From assembly GCF_025961205.1 (NCBI RefSeq), contig NZ_JAOQNH010000001.1:2256001-2320000 (forward strand): DNA of 64,000 nucleotides, given 5' to 3'. Numbering within the stretch: the first letter of the stretch is position 1; every line of letters begins with the position of its first letter. Positions 16,996 through 26,271 of this stretch are shown here, piece by piece. Origin of the DNA: Azospirillum fermentarium (GTDB taxonomy: Bacteria; Pseudomonadota; Alphaproteobacteria; Azospirillales; Azospirillaceae). Below the pieces are notes generated by a model. It worked only from the letters and a program-made list of their open reading frames with translations, did no database searches and was not told the origin of the DNA. The position numbers and the translations under genes are program-made.

Positions 16996-17895
16996 TTACG
17001 CCTTGACCGGCTTGGTGGTGCCGGCACCCGGCCCGGCGCCGAGGTCGGCCCCGGTGGTGGGGTCGATGCCGGTGCGCGACATGGTGCGCTTGGCGGTCTT
17101 TTCGATGGCCTTCATCTCGGCGGCGGCCAGCTTGACCGTGGGGTTGCCGTCGCCGCCGTCCACGGCGCACTGTTCATCGAACGAATCCACGTACTGCCAC
17201 TGGTCGCCCTCGTTCCACGGGCCGCGGCTGTCGCCCTCGCCCTGGCTGGAGTTGAAATATTTGTCGGCGTAGGCGGGATTGCCCGGCAGCTTGCCCGGCG
17301 GGAAATTGTTTTCGATGGAATAGAGCGCCTTTTCGAAGGATTTCTGGTGCGCCACTTCGCGGGTCATCAGGAACCCCAGCGCGTCCTTCACGCCTGGATC
17401 GGTGGTGACGTTGATCAGGCGCTCATAGATGATCTTGGCCCGCGATTCCGCCGCGATGTTGGACCGCAGGTCGCAGGTGGGATCGCCCAGCGTGTCGATG
17501 TAGGCCGCCGTCCACGGCACCCCGGCGGAATTGACCAGCGCCGGCCCGCCGCCGTACAGCAGCGACAGGGTGTGGCTTTCGCCGCCGCCGGTGATGGTGG
17601 AATAGAGGTCGGCGGTCTCCTCCGCCCCTTCCGACAGTTTGCCCTTCACCCCCTTGGTCAGCATGGCGACGATGTTGCCGATGACCTCCAGGTGGCTCAG
17701 CTCTTCGGTGGCGATGTCGATCAGCATGTCCTTGCGGCCGGGGTCCAGTTCGCCGATGCCCTGGGTGAAATAACGCATGGCGGCGGCCAGCTCGCCCTGC
17801 GGCCCGCCGAACTGCTCCAGCATCAGGCTGGCCAGACGCGGATCGGGTTCCGACACGCGCACGGTGTACATCAGCCGTTTGTTGTGCATGAACAT
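16996..17895 (-). CDS. Manganese (non-haem) catalase
   Basis: 299 residues. The dinuclear Mn ligands are visible at the spacing of characterised enzymes: Glu35, Glu65 and His68 (EELSH), Glu150 (AAESRAK) and Glu180/His183 (TREVAH). It disproportionates hydrogen peroxide in the cytoplasm and tolerates cyanide and azide. The ATG at 17895 is chosen because it has GGGAGG about 10 nt upstream and begins with the conserved MFMHNKRLMY; the frame extends 31 codons further upstream without family similarity. The C-terminal 30 residues are Gly/Thr/Pro-rich. It may help with oxidant stress. Confidence 0.93.
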   Translation of the reverse strand: MFMHNKRLMYTVRVSEPDPRLASLMLEQFGGPQGELAAAMRYFTQGIGELDPGRKDMLIDIATEELSHLEVIGNIVAMLTKGVKGKLSEGAEETADLYSTITGGGESHTLSLLYGGGPALVNSAGVPWTAAYIDTLGDPTCDLRSNIAAESRAKIIYERLINVTTDPGVKDALGFLMTREVAHQKSFEKALYSIENNFPPGKLPGNPAYADKYFNSSQGEGDSRGPWNEGDQWQYVDSFDEQCAVDGGDGNPTVKLAAAEMKAIEKTAKRTMSRTGIDPTTGADLGAGPGAGTTKPVKA

Positions 17896-17997
17896 GGAAG
17901 CAAACCTCCCGTTAAGCCGTGGCATGGCCGAGGCTGTCCGCCCCGGTCCTGCGAGCCAACAGGAGGTTTTTGTAACCGTTCCAAACAAAAAGACCGC

Positions 17998-18513
17998 TTA
18001 CCCTTCCGACAGAACCCTTTGCAGGAACACCAGCGTCAGCCAGCGCCCGAACTTCTGCCCCACCTCGGGCATGCGGGCGGTTTCGGTGAAGCCGGCGCGG
18101 GCGTGCAGGTACAGGCTGGTGGCGTTGTCGGCGTCGATGCCGGCCACCATGACGTGAAAGCCCTGGCCCCGGCCCCGCTCCACCAGGGCGGCCAGCAGTT
18201 GCCCGCCGATGCCCTGGCCGCGGCGGGCCGGGTCCACGTAGAGCGAATTCTCCACCGTGCCGCGGAACCCCGGCCAGGGGCGGAAGGGGCCGTAGCTGGC
18301 GAAGCCGGCCACATGCCCGGCGTCATCCACCGCCACCAGCACCGGCATGCCCTGCTCCTGCTTCAGGGCGAACCACGCCCGCTGCTCGTCGGGGGTGCGC
18401 GGGGTTTCGGTGTAGACGGCGGTGGTGTTGACCACGGCGTCGTTGTAGACGGTCAGTATGGCATCGAGATCGCCGGGGCCGGCATCGCGGATCAGAACGG
18501 GCATCGGGGGCAT
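17998..18513 (-). CDS. GNAT N-acetyltransferase, phosphinothricin/methionine-sulfone acetyltransferase-like
   Basis: 171 residues. It starts with an IRDAGPGDLDAILTVYNDAV strand-helix and has the acetyl-CoA loop DPARRGQGIGGQLL (residues about 93-106) and a C-terminal ARAGFTETARMPEVGQKFGRW segment. That order is characteristic of the PAT/YncA branch, which acetylates phosphinothricin, methionine sulfoximine or methionine sulfone. An ATG at 18504 is an alternative start. The gene stands alone, in the same direction as the catalase gene but 102 bp upstream of it. Confidence 0.85.
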   Translation of the reverse strand: MPPMPVLIRDAGPGDLDAILTVYNDAVVNTTAVYTETPRTPDEQRAWFALKQEQGMPVLVAVDDAGHVAGFASYGPFRPWPGFRGTVENSLYVDPARRGQGIGGQLLAALVERGRGQGFHVMVAGIDADNATSLYLHARAGFTETARMPEVGQKFGRWLTLVFLQRVLSEG

Positions 18514-18657
18514 CCTGGCGGGAAGGGCAGCGGTTGGCCTACCCCGATCATGCCAGTGCGAAAGGGCGCTTGACCACAGGCATCCCCATTCCCAAGAAGT
18601 GTTTTCATAACGCTTTGTGCGTTACAGTACCGCACCATTTTCCCAAGGGATCTTCAT

Positions 18658-20031
18658 ATGACGCGACACCTGTTCGGCACCGACGGAATCCGCGGCACGG
18701 CCAATACCGAGCCGATGACCGCGGACATCGCGTTGCGGGTGGCGATGGCGACGGCGTTGCAGTTCCGCCGCGGGGACCATCGCCACCGGGTGGTGATCGG
18801 CAAGGACACCCGCCTGTCCGGCTATCTGCTGGAACCGGCGCTGACCGCCGGCTTCATCTCCATGGGGATGGACGTGGTTCTGGTGGGGCCGCTGCCGACA
18901 CCGGCGGTGGCGATGCTGACGCGCTCGCTGCGCGCCGACATGGGGGTGATGATCTCCGCCTCCCACAACCCATACCAGGACAACGGCATCAAGCTGTTCG
19001 GCCCGGACGGCTACAAGCTGTCGGACGAGATGGAAATGGCGATCGAGGCGCGCATGGCGCTGCCCTTCGCCCCCGATCTCGCCGGATCCGCCGATCTGGG
19101 CCGTGCCAGCCGGCTGGACGACGCCACGGGCCGCTACATCGAGTATGTGAAGAACACCTTCCCCCGCGGGCTGCGGCTCGACGGGCTGAAGATCGTGGTC
19201 GATTGCGCCAACGGTGCGGCGTACAAGGTGGCGCCCAAGGTGCTGTACGAACTGGGCGCCGACGTGATCCCCATGGGGGTGTCGCCCAACGGCACCAACA
19301 TCAACGACGGCTGCGGGGCCACCGCCACCAAGGCGCTGCAGGACCGCGTGGTGGCCGAGGGCGCCCACCTGGGCATCGCGCTGGACGGCGACGCCGACCG
19401 CCTGATCATGGTGGACGAGGGCGGGCGCAAGATCGACGGCGATCAGGTGATGGGCCTCGTCGCCACCTCGTGGGCCCAGGCACAGACGCTGCGGGGCGGC
19501 GGGCTGGTCGCCACCGTCATGTCCAACCTGGGGTTGGAGCGTTACCTGAAGGGGCTGGGGCTGGAACTGGTCCGTACCCCCGTGGGCGACCGCTATGTGG
19601 TTGAGCACATGCGCGAGCATGGCTACAACGTGGGCGGGGAACAGTCGGGGCACATCGTGCTCAGCGATTACACCACCACCGGCGATGGCCTCCTGGCCGC
19701 GTTGCAGGTGCTGGCGGTGATTCAGACCTCGGGCCGGGCGGCCAGCGCGGTGTGCCGGGTGTTCGATGCCGTGCCGCAGAAGCTGACCAACGTCCGCTTC
19801 GCCGCCGGCTCGGCGCCGCTGGCCGTTCCCGCGGTGAACGAGGCCATCCGCGACGGGGAGGCCCGGCTGGCCGGCAACGGCCGGCTGCTGATCCGCAAAT
19901 CCGGCACCGAACCCCTGATCCGCGTCATGGCGGAAGGCGACGATGCCACATTGGTGGACAGCGTGGTGGGCGATATCGTGTCGGCCATTCAACAGGCGGT
20001 AAACCAGGAACAGACGGTAGAGGCGGCGTAA
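18658..20031 (+). CDS. glmM: Phosphoglucosamine mutase
   Basis: 457 residues. Diagnostic N-terminus [11 protein letters not shown], phosphoserine loop [14 protein letters not shown] with Ser102, metal loop DGDADR, sugar-binding GGEQSGH and phosphate-binding [15 protein letters not shown]. It converts glucosamine-6-phosphate to glucosamine-1-phosphate for UDP-GlcNAc, feeding peptidoglycan and LPS. The stop codon is immediately followed by the thiD ATG, so the two are translated from one mRNA. In many relatives ftsH and folP precede glmM; here the upstream gene is unrelated and points away. Confidence 0.97.
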   Translation: MTRHLFGTDGIRGTANTEPMTADIALRVAMATALQFRRGDHRHRVVIGKDTRLSGYLLEPALTAGFISMGMDVVLVGPLPTPAVAMLTRSLRADMGVMISASHNPYQDNGIKLFGPDGYKLSDEMEMAIEARMALPFAPDLAGSADLGRASRLDDATGRYIEYVKNTFPRGLRLDGLKIVVDCANGAAYKVAPKVLYELGADVIPMGVSPNGTNINDGCGATATKALQDRVVAEGAHLGIALDGDADRLIMVDEGGRKIDGDQVMGLVATSWAQAQTLRGGGLVATVMSNLGLERYLKGLGLELVRTPVGDRYVVEHMREHGYNVGGEQSGHIVLSDYTTTGDGLLAALQVLAVIQTSGRAASAVCRVFDAVPQKLTNVRFAAGSAPLAVPAVNEAIRDGEARLAGNGRLLIRKSGTEPLIRVMAEGDDATLVDSVVGDIVSAIQQAVNQEQTVEAA

Positions 20032-20832
20032 ATGAAAGGTCGGGTGCTGATCGTTGCCGGGTCCGATTCCGGCGGCGGGGCCGGAATTCAGGCGGATATC
20101 AAAGCGGTCAGCGCCCTTGGCGCCTATGCCGCCACGGCCATCACGGCCCTGACGGCGCAGAACACGCTGGGGGTCCATGGCGTTCTGCCCATCGACCCGG
20201 CGTTCGTGGTCCAGCAAATGGCGGTGGTGCTGGACGACATCGGCGCCGATGCCGTCAAGGTCGGCATGCTGGCCACGGCCGAGGTGATCGAGGCCGTGGC
20301 CGCCACCTATGAAACCCGCGCGGTGAACGTGCCGCTGGTGGTCGATCCGGTGATGGTGGCCAAGGGCGGACATTCCCTGTTGGCCAGGGAAGCGGAACTG
20401 ACGCTGAAGAAGCGCCTGCTGCCGCTGGCCGAGATCGTCACCCCCAACCTGCCGGAGGCCGAGGCGCTGACCGGGCTGGCAATCCACGATCTGGACGAAA
20501 TGCGGCGGGCCGCCGGCATGATCCTGTCTTTCGGCGCCCGCGCGGTTCTGTTGAAGGGCGGGCATATGGAGGGGGAGCGGCTGCAGGATCTGCTGCTGAC
20601 CGAGGATGGGGAGCGGGTGTTTGAAAGCCCGCGCCTGCACACCCCCCACACCCACGGCACCGGCTGCACGCTGGCCTCCGCCATCGCCGCCGGCATCGCC
20701 CAGGGGCTGAACGTGGTGGACGCGGTGACCCGTGCGCGCACCTATGTGCAGATCGCCATCGAAACGGCGCCGGGCCTGGGCCATGGGCACGGGCCGCTGA
20801 ACCATCTCCACACGGTCAGGCCCTTCACCTGA
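20032..20832 (+). CDS. thiD: Hydroxymethylpyrimidine/phosphomethylpyrimidine kinase
   Basis: 266 residues of the ribokinase-like ThiD family. N-terminal AGSDSGGGAGIQADIKA and the anion-hole region THGTGCTLASAIAAG are both present, with the family's PVMVAKGGHSLL. It phosphorylates HMP and HMP-phosphate in thiamine synthesis. It starts with zero spacing after glmM, so there is no room for a TPP riboswitch directly ahead of it. A strong hairpin follows the stop. Confidence 0.95.
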   Translation: MKGRVLIVAGSDSGGGAGIQADIKAVSALGAYAATAITALTAQNTLGVHGVLPIDPAFVVQQMAVVLDDIGADAVKVGMLATAEVIEAVAATYETRAVNVPLVVDPVMVAKGGHSLLAREAELTLKKRLLPLAEIVTPNLPEAEALTGLAIHDLDEMRRAAGMILSFGARAVLLKGGHMEGERLQDLLLTEDGERVFESPRLHTPHTHGTGCTLASAIAAGIAQGLNVVDAVTRARTYVQIAIETAPGLGHGHGPLNHLHTVRPFT

Positions 20833-20869
20833 GCCTGTCGGCCTTTCAGCGGTCCGAAGAAAAGCAGAG

Positions 20870-20901
20870 CGGCCCGGCGGGATCATCCCGCCGGGCCGTT
20901 T
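20870..20901. terminator. Strong hairpin between thiD and the solenoid protein gene
   Basis: A 12-bp stem (CGGCCCGGCGGG / CCCGCCGGGCCG) with loop ATCAT, followed by TTT on the plus strand. It lies between two convergent genes and probably ends both transcripts. Confidence 0.75.
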
Positions 20902-20916
20902 CCCCGTGGGGGATGC

Positions 20917-23763
20917 TTATGTGTTGTAAACGCTGAAGTTGTCGGCGCTCAGCCCGGTGGTCCCGCTCACCAGGCCCAGAAGCGACACTTCCCCTGCACC
21001 CACCCCGCCGGTGCCGTTGCTCTTGACCAGATAGATGCCGGTGTCCGTACCGTTGTTTGCCGCGACGATCAGGGAGGCCGTGCCGTCGTTGGTCAACGAT
21101 CCCAAGGCCGTGCGGAAGTTCTGATACCCGCTGTCGGTCAGGGAGCCGCTGACGGCGGAGGTCAGGATGACGATCTCATCGCCGGAGGCATCCACGGTTC
21201 CACCTGCCCGGTTGGTGACCGTCAGACCCGACGATCCCTTGTCGATTTCGGACAGCAGGGGACCCGTCTGAATGGCAATGCTGTCGTAACCGGCATCGAA
21301 ATTATAGATGGTGTCGTAACCGCTGTTCACTCCGGCGGCGGAACCGTCGGTGGATGCGGTGTAGACGATGCTCTGATGGCTGGGCGGGCTCCAGACGGTT
21401 CCGGGCATGTTGAACGTGTCCCCGCCGCCGCCGCCGATCAAGGTGGCGTTTCCGTCGGAGACGTTGATGGTCTCGCTTCCCTCCGTGCCGTACAGCACGT
21501 CGATCCCGTTGATGGTGAGAACGGTGCTGGAGCCGGTCAGATGGACCGCCTGATAGGAGGAATCCCCCGACAGATTGCTGAATCCCTGAATGGTCATGGA
21601 GGAGGCGTTGCCGACGATCGAAACGCTGCGCGATGCACCGTCTTCGGACGCCAGCGATTCCACATCGCTGACCTGCAGGGTGAAGCCGTTGCTTCCGGCC
21701 ACGCTCACGGCGTCATAGCCGGCACCGCCGACGATGGTTTCGATGTTGTAGACGGACACGGTGTTGCCCGACGAACCGAGGGTGAGGGACTGCGCCGGAT
21801 TCCAGTAAGGATAGCCCTGGTCCACCACCTTTTCGACGTTCGAGACGCCGATGTCGCCGCCGCCCGTGATGGTGACCGTGTTGTATTGGTCGTTGCCGAT
21901 GATCTGGTAGTTGCCCTTTACGGTCACGGATGTCTGCGTCCCGCCCAGCGTGACGGTGTTGTGACCTCCGGTCTCCCACGACTGGTAAATCTCTTCGATC
22001 CCGTTGATGGTCAACTGATTGAAGGAGCCGATGAGATTCACGGTCTGATAGCCGTCGCCGCCGTTCAGAACCTCCACGTTCTTCACCGCGATCCAGCTCT
22101 GTGCCGGAGCGACGGTGACGACATCGGTCCCCGTTCCGCCGGCCACCGTGTCGATACCGGCCACGGTGACGGTGTTGCCGCCGTTGGCAAGGTGGACATC
22201 GAAGCCGCTGCCCTGGCTGACGATCGATTCAATGGACGAAACGGTGATGGTCGAGGAACCGCCCTGGAGCGTCAGGGTGTTGAAGGAGGTGTTTCCGATG
22301 ATGGAATGGGCGTTGGAGGAGCTGATGAAGGTCAGATCGTTCTGATAGTCCCCCAGCCGGACGGCGTTGTCCGTGTAGCCGCCGTGCACCGTCTCGATCC
22401 CGCTGATGGTCAGGATGTTCGCGCTGTCGCCGGCCAGGGTGACGGTTTGGTTGGTGCCGGACCAGTCCGTCAGATATTCGAGGTTGCCGACAGTCAGGTT
22501 GCCGATGCTGTGGGTCAGGATGGCAGCCTCATAGCCGCCGACACCGCCATGGATTTCCCGGATACCGGGGCCGGACACGAAAACGGTGCCCCCGCCGTCG
22601 GCAAGGCGGACGGTGTGATAGCCGGAGTCGCTGGTGATCGATTCGATCGACGAAACGTTCACATCCGACGAGGAACCCATCAGCGTCAGGGTGTTGAAGG
22701 ACGCGTTGCCGATGATGATGTTGCGAACACCGGAGCTGCCGTTCTGGTACGTCAGATCGCTCTGACCGCTGGCCAGAGTGATGACATTGGTTCCCGAATA
22801 ACCGCCCTGGACCGTCTCGATGCCGCTCACGGTCAGGGTGTTGCCATAATAACCGGAAAGAACCGCCTTCTGAGCCTTGCCGGACAGGTCGGTCAGCGAT
22901 TCGATGCCACTGACCGTCACGATGCCGGTGCTGCCGGTCAGGGTGACCGCATCGTACCCGCTGCCCCCGTTAACCATTTCGATCCCGTTGAGGGTGATCA
23001 GGTTCACGCTGTTGTCCGACAGACTCACCGCCTGTGAGGCGCCGGAGACATCGGTCAGGGATTCGATTCCGCGGACGGTCAGAAAGTTGATGCCGCCGGC
23101 CAGTATGACCGCATCGTAGCCGCCGGTGCCGGTGATCTCCTCGATCCCGTTGACGGTGACGGCGCTGCTGCTCCCGGTCAGGGTGACCATCTGGTATGAG
23201 CCGTCACCCACAACCGATTCAATCGAAGACATGGTTACGTTGCTGCTGCCCTGGATCGTCAGGGTGTTGAAGGAGGCGTTGCCGATCACGGCCTCCACCT
23301 CTTTGACCGCGTACGATCCGGTGATCGTCAGCGCCGTCTGGCCGTCACCCAGGATAACGGCGTCATACCCGTAGCCGCCCTGGACCGTTTCGATTCCCTG
23401 GACGGTGATGATGTTCGTGCCGCCTTCCAGCGCCACCGCCTGACTGGTGCCGGTCAGGTCCGTCAGGGATTCGATGCCCTGGACCGTCAGGAAGGAAGAG
23501 GTTCCGCTCAGCGCCACAGCATCGTAGCCGTTGCTGCCGGCAAGATGTTCCACACCACTGATGGTCAGAAAATCAACGGAATTGCCCAGAGTAACGCTGT
23601 CTATCCCACTGGATCCCTGCACCGCCTCCACATCATAAATGGTGGTATGGAGCACATGCTGGCCGAGGGTGATCGAATCCGCACCATCGGTGCCGATCAC
23701 CGTCACGAAATCATATGTATCAATAAATTGGTGCCCGCCGCTCAATTCGATTGTGGTCGCCAT
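20917..23763 (-). CDS. Large repeat-rich secreted protein, beta-solenoid-like with type I secretion-like C-terminus
   Basis: 948 residues, no cysteine evident, no N-terminal signal peptide. From residue about 20 to 780 it is built of roughly 28-residue units of the form LTV-x-GIE-x-V-x-GG-x-GYDAV-x-L, often alternating with a GIESLTDLSGTSQAV variant. The GG-x-G-x-D-x-x-x-L phrase resembles degenerate RTX calcium-binding nonapeptides. The last 170 residues (YNFDAGYDSI, IYLVKSNG, then LLGLVSGTTGLSADNFSVYN) look like C-termini of proteins exported by type I (ABC/MFP/TolC) systems. Predicted to be extracellular or surface attached, perhaps adhesin or matrix. No ABC/MFP secretion genes are nearby. 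AGGAAG about 12 nt upstream supports the ATG. Confidence 0.8.
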   Translation of the reverse strand: MATTIELSGGHQFIDTYDFVTVIGTDGADSITLGQHVLHTTIYDVEAVQGSSGIDSVTLGNSVDFLTISGVEHLAGSNGYDAVALSGTSSFLTVQGIESLTDLTGTSQAVALEGGTNIITVQGIETVQGGYGYDAVILGDGQTALTITGSYAVKEVEAVIGNASFNTLTIQGSSNVTMSSIESVVGDGSYQMVTLTGSSSAVTVNGIEEITGTGGYDAVILAGGINFLTVRGIESLTDVSGASQAVSLSDNSVNLITLNGIEMVNGGSGYDAVTLTGSTGIVTVSGIESLTDLSGKAQKAVLSGYYGNTLTVSGIETVQGGYSGTNVITLASGQSDLTYQNGSSGVRNIIIGNASFNTLTLMGSSSDVNVSSIESITSDSGYHTVRLADGGGTVFVSGPGIREIHGGVGGYEAAILTHSIGNLTVGNLEYLTDWSGTNQTVTLAGDSANILTISGIETVHGGYTDNAVRLGDYQNDLTFISSSNAHSIIGNTSFNTLTLQGGSSTITVSSIESIVSQGSGFDVHLANGGNTVTVAGIDTVAGGTGTDVVTVAPAQSWIAVKNVEVLNGGDGYQTVNLIGSFNQLTINGIEEIYQSWETGGHNTVTLGGTQTSVTVKGNYQIIGNDQYNTVTITGGGDIGVSNVEKVVDQGYPYWNPAQSLTLGSSGNTVSVYNIETIVGGAGYDAVSVAGSNGFTLQVSDVESLASEDGASRSVSIVGNASSMTIQGFSNLSGDSSYQAVHLTGSSTVLTINGIDVLYGTEGSETINVSDGNATLIGGGGGDTFNMPGTVWSPPSHQSIVYTASTDGSAAGVNSGYDTIYNFDAGYDSIAIQTGPLLSEIDKGSSGLTVTNRAGGTVDASGDEIVILTSAVSGSLTDSGYQNFRTALGSLTNDGTASLIVAANNGTDTGIYLVKSNGTGGVGAGEVSLLGLVSGTTGLSADNFSVYNT

Positions 23764-23958
23764 GACGATCGCCGCTTCCTGAGGGGGTTGGTCTTTAGCA
23801 TCGACTATAGGTGGTGATTAGCTTTGTATGCCATGGTAATTTGTCGCACAAGTATGTTTCTCGGGGGAAAAATTTCGTGAAAGGCGAAATAGCTGCGACT
23901 AAAATACCTTTAATAAGGCATCGAATGAATTATGTGGGGGGCACCATGAAACAGGACG
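23764..23958. promoter_or_regulatory. Divergent promoter region of the repeat-protein and TPR/GT genes
   Basis: 195 bp, noticeably AT-richer than the neighbours (for example 23815-23925), between two divergent genes. Both promoters should lie here, but no sigma-70 pair is convincing enough to place. No conserved operator was recognised. Confidence 0.4.
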
Positions 23959-25596
23959 GTGCGATCCGGGGGTGGCGGCAGCGTGCCTGATGTGTTTATG
24001 GGAAGGTCCGACGTGACCGTCCGCCGGGGTGCTCCGCCGTCGGTGGAGCAGGCTGCGGAACAGATGCTCCGCTCCGGCCGCCTCGACGAGGCGGAGCGGC
24101 TGTGCCGCCGGGCTCTGTCCGTGACACCGGACTCGCCACAGGCGCTGGGCGTGCTGGGGCTGGTGTTCCAGCGCCGCGGGCGCGTGGCGGAGGGAATGCG
24201 GATGGCCGGGCGGGCGCTGGCCACCGCGCCGTCCGCGGCCGCACCGTGGCTGTACCGTGGGATGATTCATCAAGGCTTGGGCGATGCGCCAAGGGCGGAG
24301 GCGGACTTCCGTTGCGCTTTGGCCCTGGCACCCGCCTTGGGGGAGGCCTGGGGGTATCTGGGGTTGGCGGTGCAGCGCCGCGGCGCTGCCGTCACGGGAG
24401 AACGGCTGCAGCGCCGTGCCGTGAGCCTGAGTGGTCCCGATGCGGTCAATCTGTTCAACCTGGCCTGCTGTCTGGAAGCGCAGGGGCGCGTCACCGCCGC
24501 CGAGGGGCTTTACCGCCGTGCCGCGGCCCTGCGGCCCGACATGGCGCAGGTTCACGTCAACCTGGGTTACGCCGCCCTGGCCCGCACTGCCGATTCAGAG
24601 GCGGAGGCCGGATTCCGCCGGGCGGCGCTGCTGATGCCGTCCCTCGCGCCGGCCCATTGGAATCTCGGGCTGGCGTATCTGAAGCGGGGGATTCTGGACG
24701 CCGGATGGCGGCATTACGAGCACCGTTTCGCCGCCGTCGGCATGTCGCTGTCCTTCCCCATGCCGCGCTGGAACGGGGCGGCGTTGGACGGGCGCCGGCT
24801 TGTGGTGTGGCGGGAGCAGGGGCTGGGGGACGAGCTTCTCTTCGCGTCCTGCTACCCGGATCTTGAGCGGCTGAACAGTCCGGTGACCATCGAATGCGAC
24901 CCACGGTTGCTGGGGCTGTTCGGGAGGTCGTTTCCCTGGGCCGACCTGCGCCCCGTCGGGCGCCCGGTGCGCCGGGGAGACGCCGACGTGCAGATTCCCG
25001 CCGGATCGCTGCCGCAACTCTGCCGGTTCCGTCTGGCCCGCGTTCCCGCCCGCACCGCCTATCTTCAGCCCGATCCGCTCAAGCTGGCGTGGTGGCGCCG
25101 GCATCTGGCGCCGCTGGGGCAGGGGCGGCTGCTGGTGGGCATCGGCTGGCGCAGCCAGAAGATCGACGCCTACCGCCGCAACGCCTACACCGATCTGGTC
25201 CGGGAATGGGGGCCCATCCTGACGGTACCGGGGATTTCCTTCGTCAATCTGCAATACGACGATTGCAGCGACGAGATCCGCCGGGCCGAGGACCGTTGGG
25301 GTGTCCCGCTCCACCGTTTCGCCCATCTGGACCTGAAGAATGACCTGGAGGGGCTGGCGGCGCTGATCGCGGCGCTGGATCTGGTGATCGTGCCGGCCAC
25401 CGCCGCCGGCGAACTGGCCGGGGCGCTGGGGGTGCCGGTGTGGCGGCTGTGCCGGGACGACTGGACCCGGCTCGGCACCGGCACGCGGCCCTGGTTTCCC
25501 AGCCACCGGGTGTTCTCCCCGGCTCTCTGCCAGGACATGGGGGAGATGCTGCCCGCCGTGGCAGCCGCCTTGCGGCGGCTGTCGGCGGGGCGTTGA
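23959..25596 (+). CDS. TPR protein with glycosyltransferase-like C-terminal domain
   Basis: Up to 545 residues. Residues about 30-270 form six or seven tetratricopeptide repeats (for example QALGVLGLVFQRRGRVAEGM, VHVNLGYAALARTADSEAEA). After a YEHRF link, the C-terminal half contains VVWREQGLGDELLFASC, VGIGWRSQKIDAYRRNAYTD and an ALDLVIVPATAAGELAGALG segment, resembling the GT-B fold domain of family-9-like and flagellin/surface-glycan modifying TPR proteins. The start is uncertain: GTG 23959, GTG 23983 and ATG 23998 are all in frame and none has a strong ribosome site. Divergent from the secreted repeat protein, which is a possible glycosylation target (inference). Confidence 0.75.
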   Translation: MRSGGGGSVPDVFMGRSDVTVRRGAPPSVEQAAEQMLRSGRLDEAERLCRRALSVTPDSPQALGVLGLVFQRRGRVAEGMRMAGRALATAPSAAAPWLYRGMIHQGLGDAPRAEADFRCALALAPALGEAWGYLGLAVQRRGAAVTGERLQRRAVSLSGPDAVNLFNLACCLEAQGRVTAAEGLYRRAAALRPDMAQVHVNLGYAALARTADSEAEAGFRRAALLMPSLAPAHWNLGLAYLKRGILDAGWRHYEHRFAAVGMSLSFPMPRWNGAALDGRRLVVWREQGLGDELLFASCYPDLERLNSPVTIECDPRLLGLFGRSFPWADLRPVGRPVRRGDADVQIPAGSLPQLCRFRLARVPARTAYLQPDPLKLAWWRRHLAPLGQGRLLVGIGWRSQKIDAYRRNAYTDLVREWGPILTVPGISFVNLQYDDCSDEIRRAEDRWGVPLHRFAHLDLKNDLEGLAALIAALDLVIVPATAAGELAGALGVPVWRLCRDDWTRLGTGTRPWFPSHRVFSPALCQDMGEMLPAVAAALRRLSAGR

Positions 25597-25620
25597 TCCC
25601 GGCCCAAGGGAAAGAAAGGG

Positions 25621-26244
25621 TCAGGACGCGGCCAGCGGGATGTGTGCGGCGCAGCCGCGCGGCAGCACCCCTTGCAGCCGGGGATCGGTCACCACCCGCG
25701 TCACGTGGCGCACCGGAACGAACCCCAGGCTCTGGTACAGCGGCAGTGCCCGGGGGTGGTCGAAGGAGCAGGTGTTGACGGTCAGCGCCGCCGCCCCGCC
25801 GTCCCACGCCATGCGGATGCCGCGGTCCAGCAGCCACGGCCCCAGCTTGCGCCCGATGAAGTCGGGGAGCATGCCGAAATAGGCGATGTCCGCCGCCGCC
25901 GGGTCGCGGCGGTCGATCTCCACATAGCCGGCGGGGGTGCCGCCGTCGTACAGAACCCACACCTCCACCCGCGGATCGGTGACGATGGGGGCCAGTTCGG
26001 CATCGGTCATCCGCCGCCGCTCATGCCACAGCCACGGTTCACCCACCGTGTTGTAGAGGTAGCGGTAAAACGAGACACCGGGCGGGTCGGCCCGCCGCAG
26101 TTCCAGCCGCGCGGCCCCCGCCGGGGCGGGGACGGGGGGCCGGTCGGGCGGGGCGGCCATGGACAGGTAGGTGACGATGACCGACAGATGCCCGCGCGGC
26201 ACCGGCGCGGACTTGCCGGGCTTCAACTCGAAACGTTCAGCCAT
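25621..26244 (-). CDS. GNAT family acetyltransferase, cysteine-operon associated
   Basis: 207 residues. A short N-terminal module (LKPGKSAPVPRGHLSVIVTY) typical of an alphaproteobacterial GNAT subgroup precedes the acetyltransferase fold: VWVLYDGGTPAGYVEID, the acetyl-CoA loop near IGRKLGPWLLDRGI and a C-terminal LPLYQSLGFVPV. Substrate unknown. It is the last gene of the cysK-alaX-sseA-GNAT run, 27 bp after sseA, so a role in sulfur or amino-acid metabolism is possible. Its stop faces the TPR/GT gene, 24 bp away. Confidence 0.82.
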   Translation of the reverse strand: MAERFELKPGKSAPVPRGHLSVIVTYLSMAAPPDRPPVPAPAGAARLELRRADPPGVSFYRYLYNTVGEPWLWHERRRMTDAELAPIVTDPRVEVWVLYDGGTPAGYVEIDRRDPAAADIAYFGMLPDFIGRKLGPWLLDRGIRMAWDGGAAALTVNTCSFDHPRALPLYQSLGFVPVRHVTRVVTDPRLQGVLPRGCAAHIPLAAS

Positions 26245-26271
26245 GATGCTCTGTGATGTGTCCTGAAACGG

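Noticed and set aside
20000..20040. TPP riboswitch controlling thiD
   Set aside because: thiD starts at the base after the glmM stop, with no leader, and no THI-element sequence is seen upstream.
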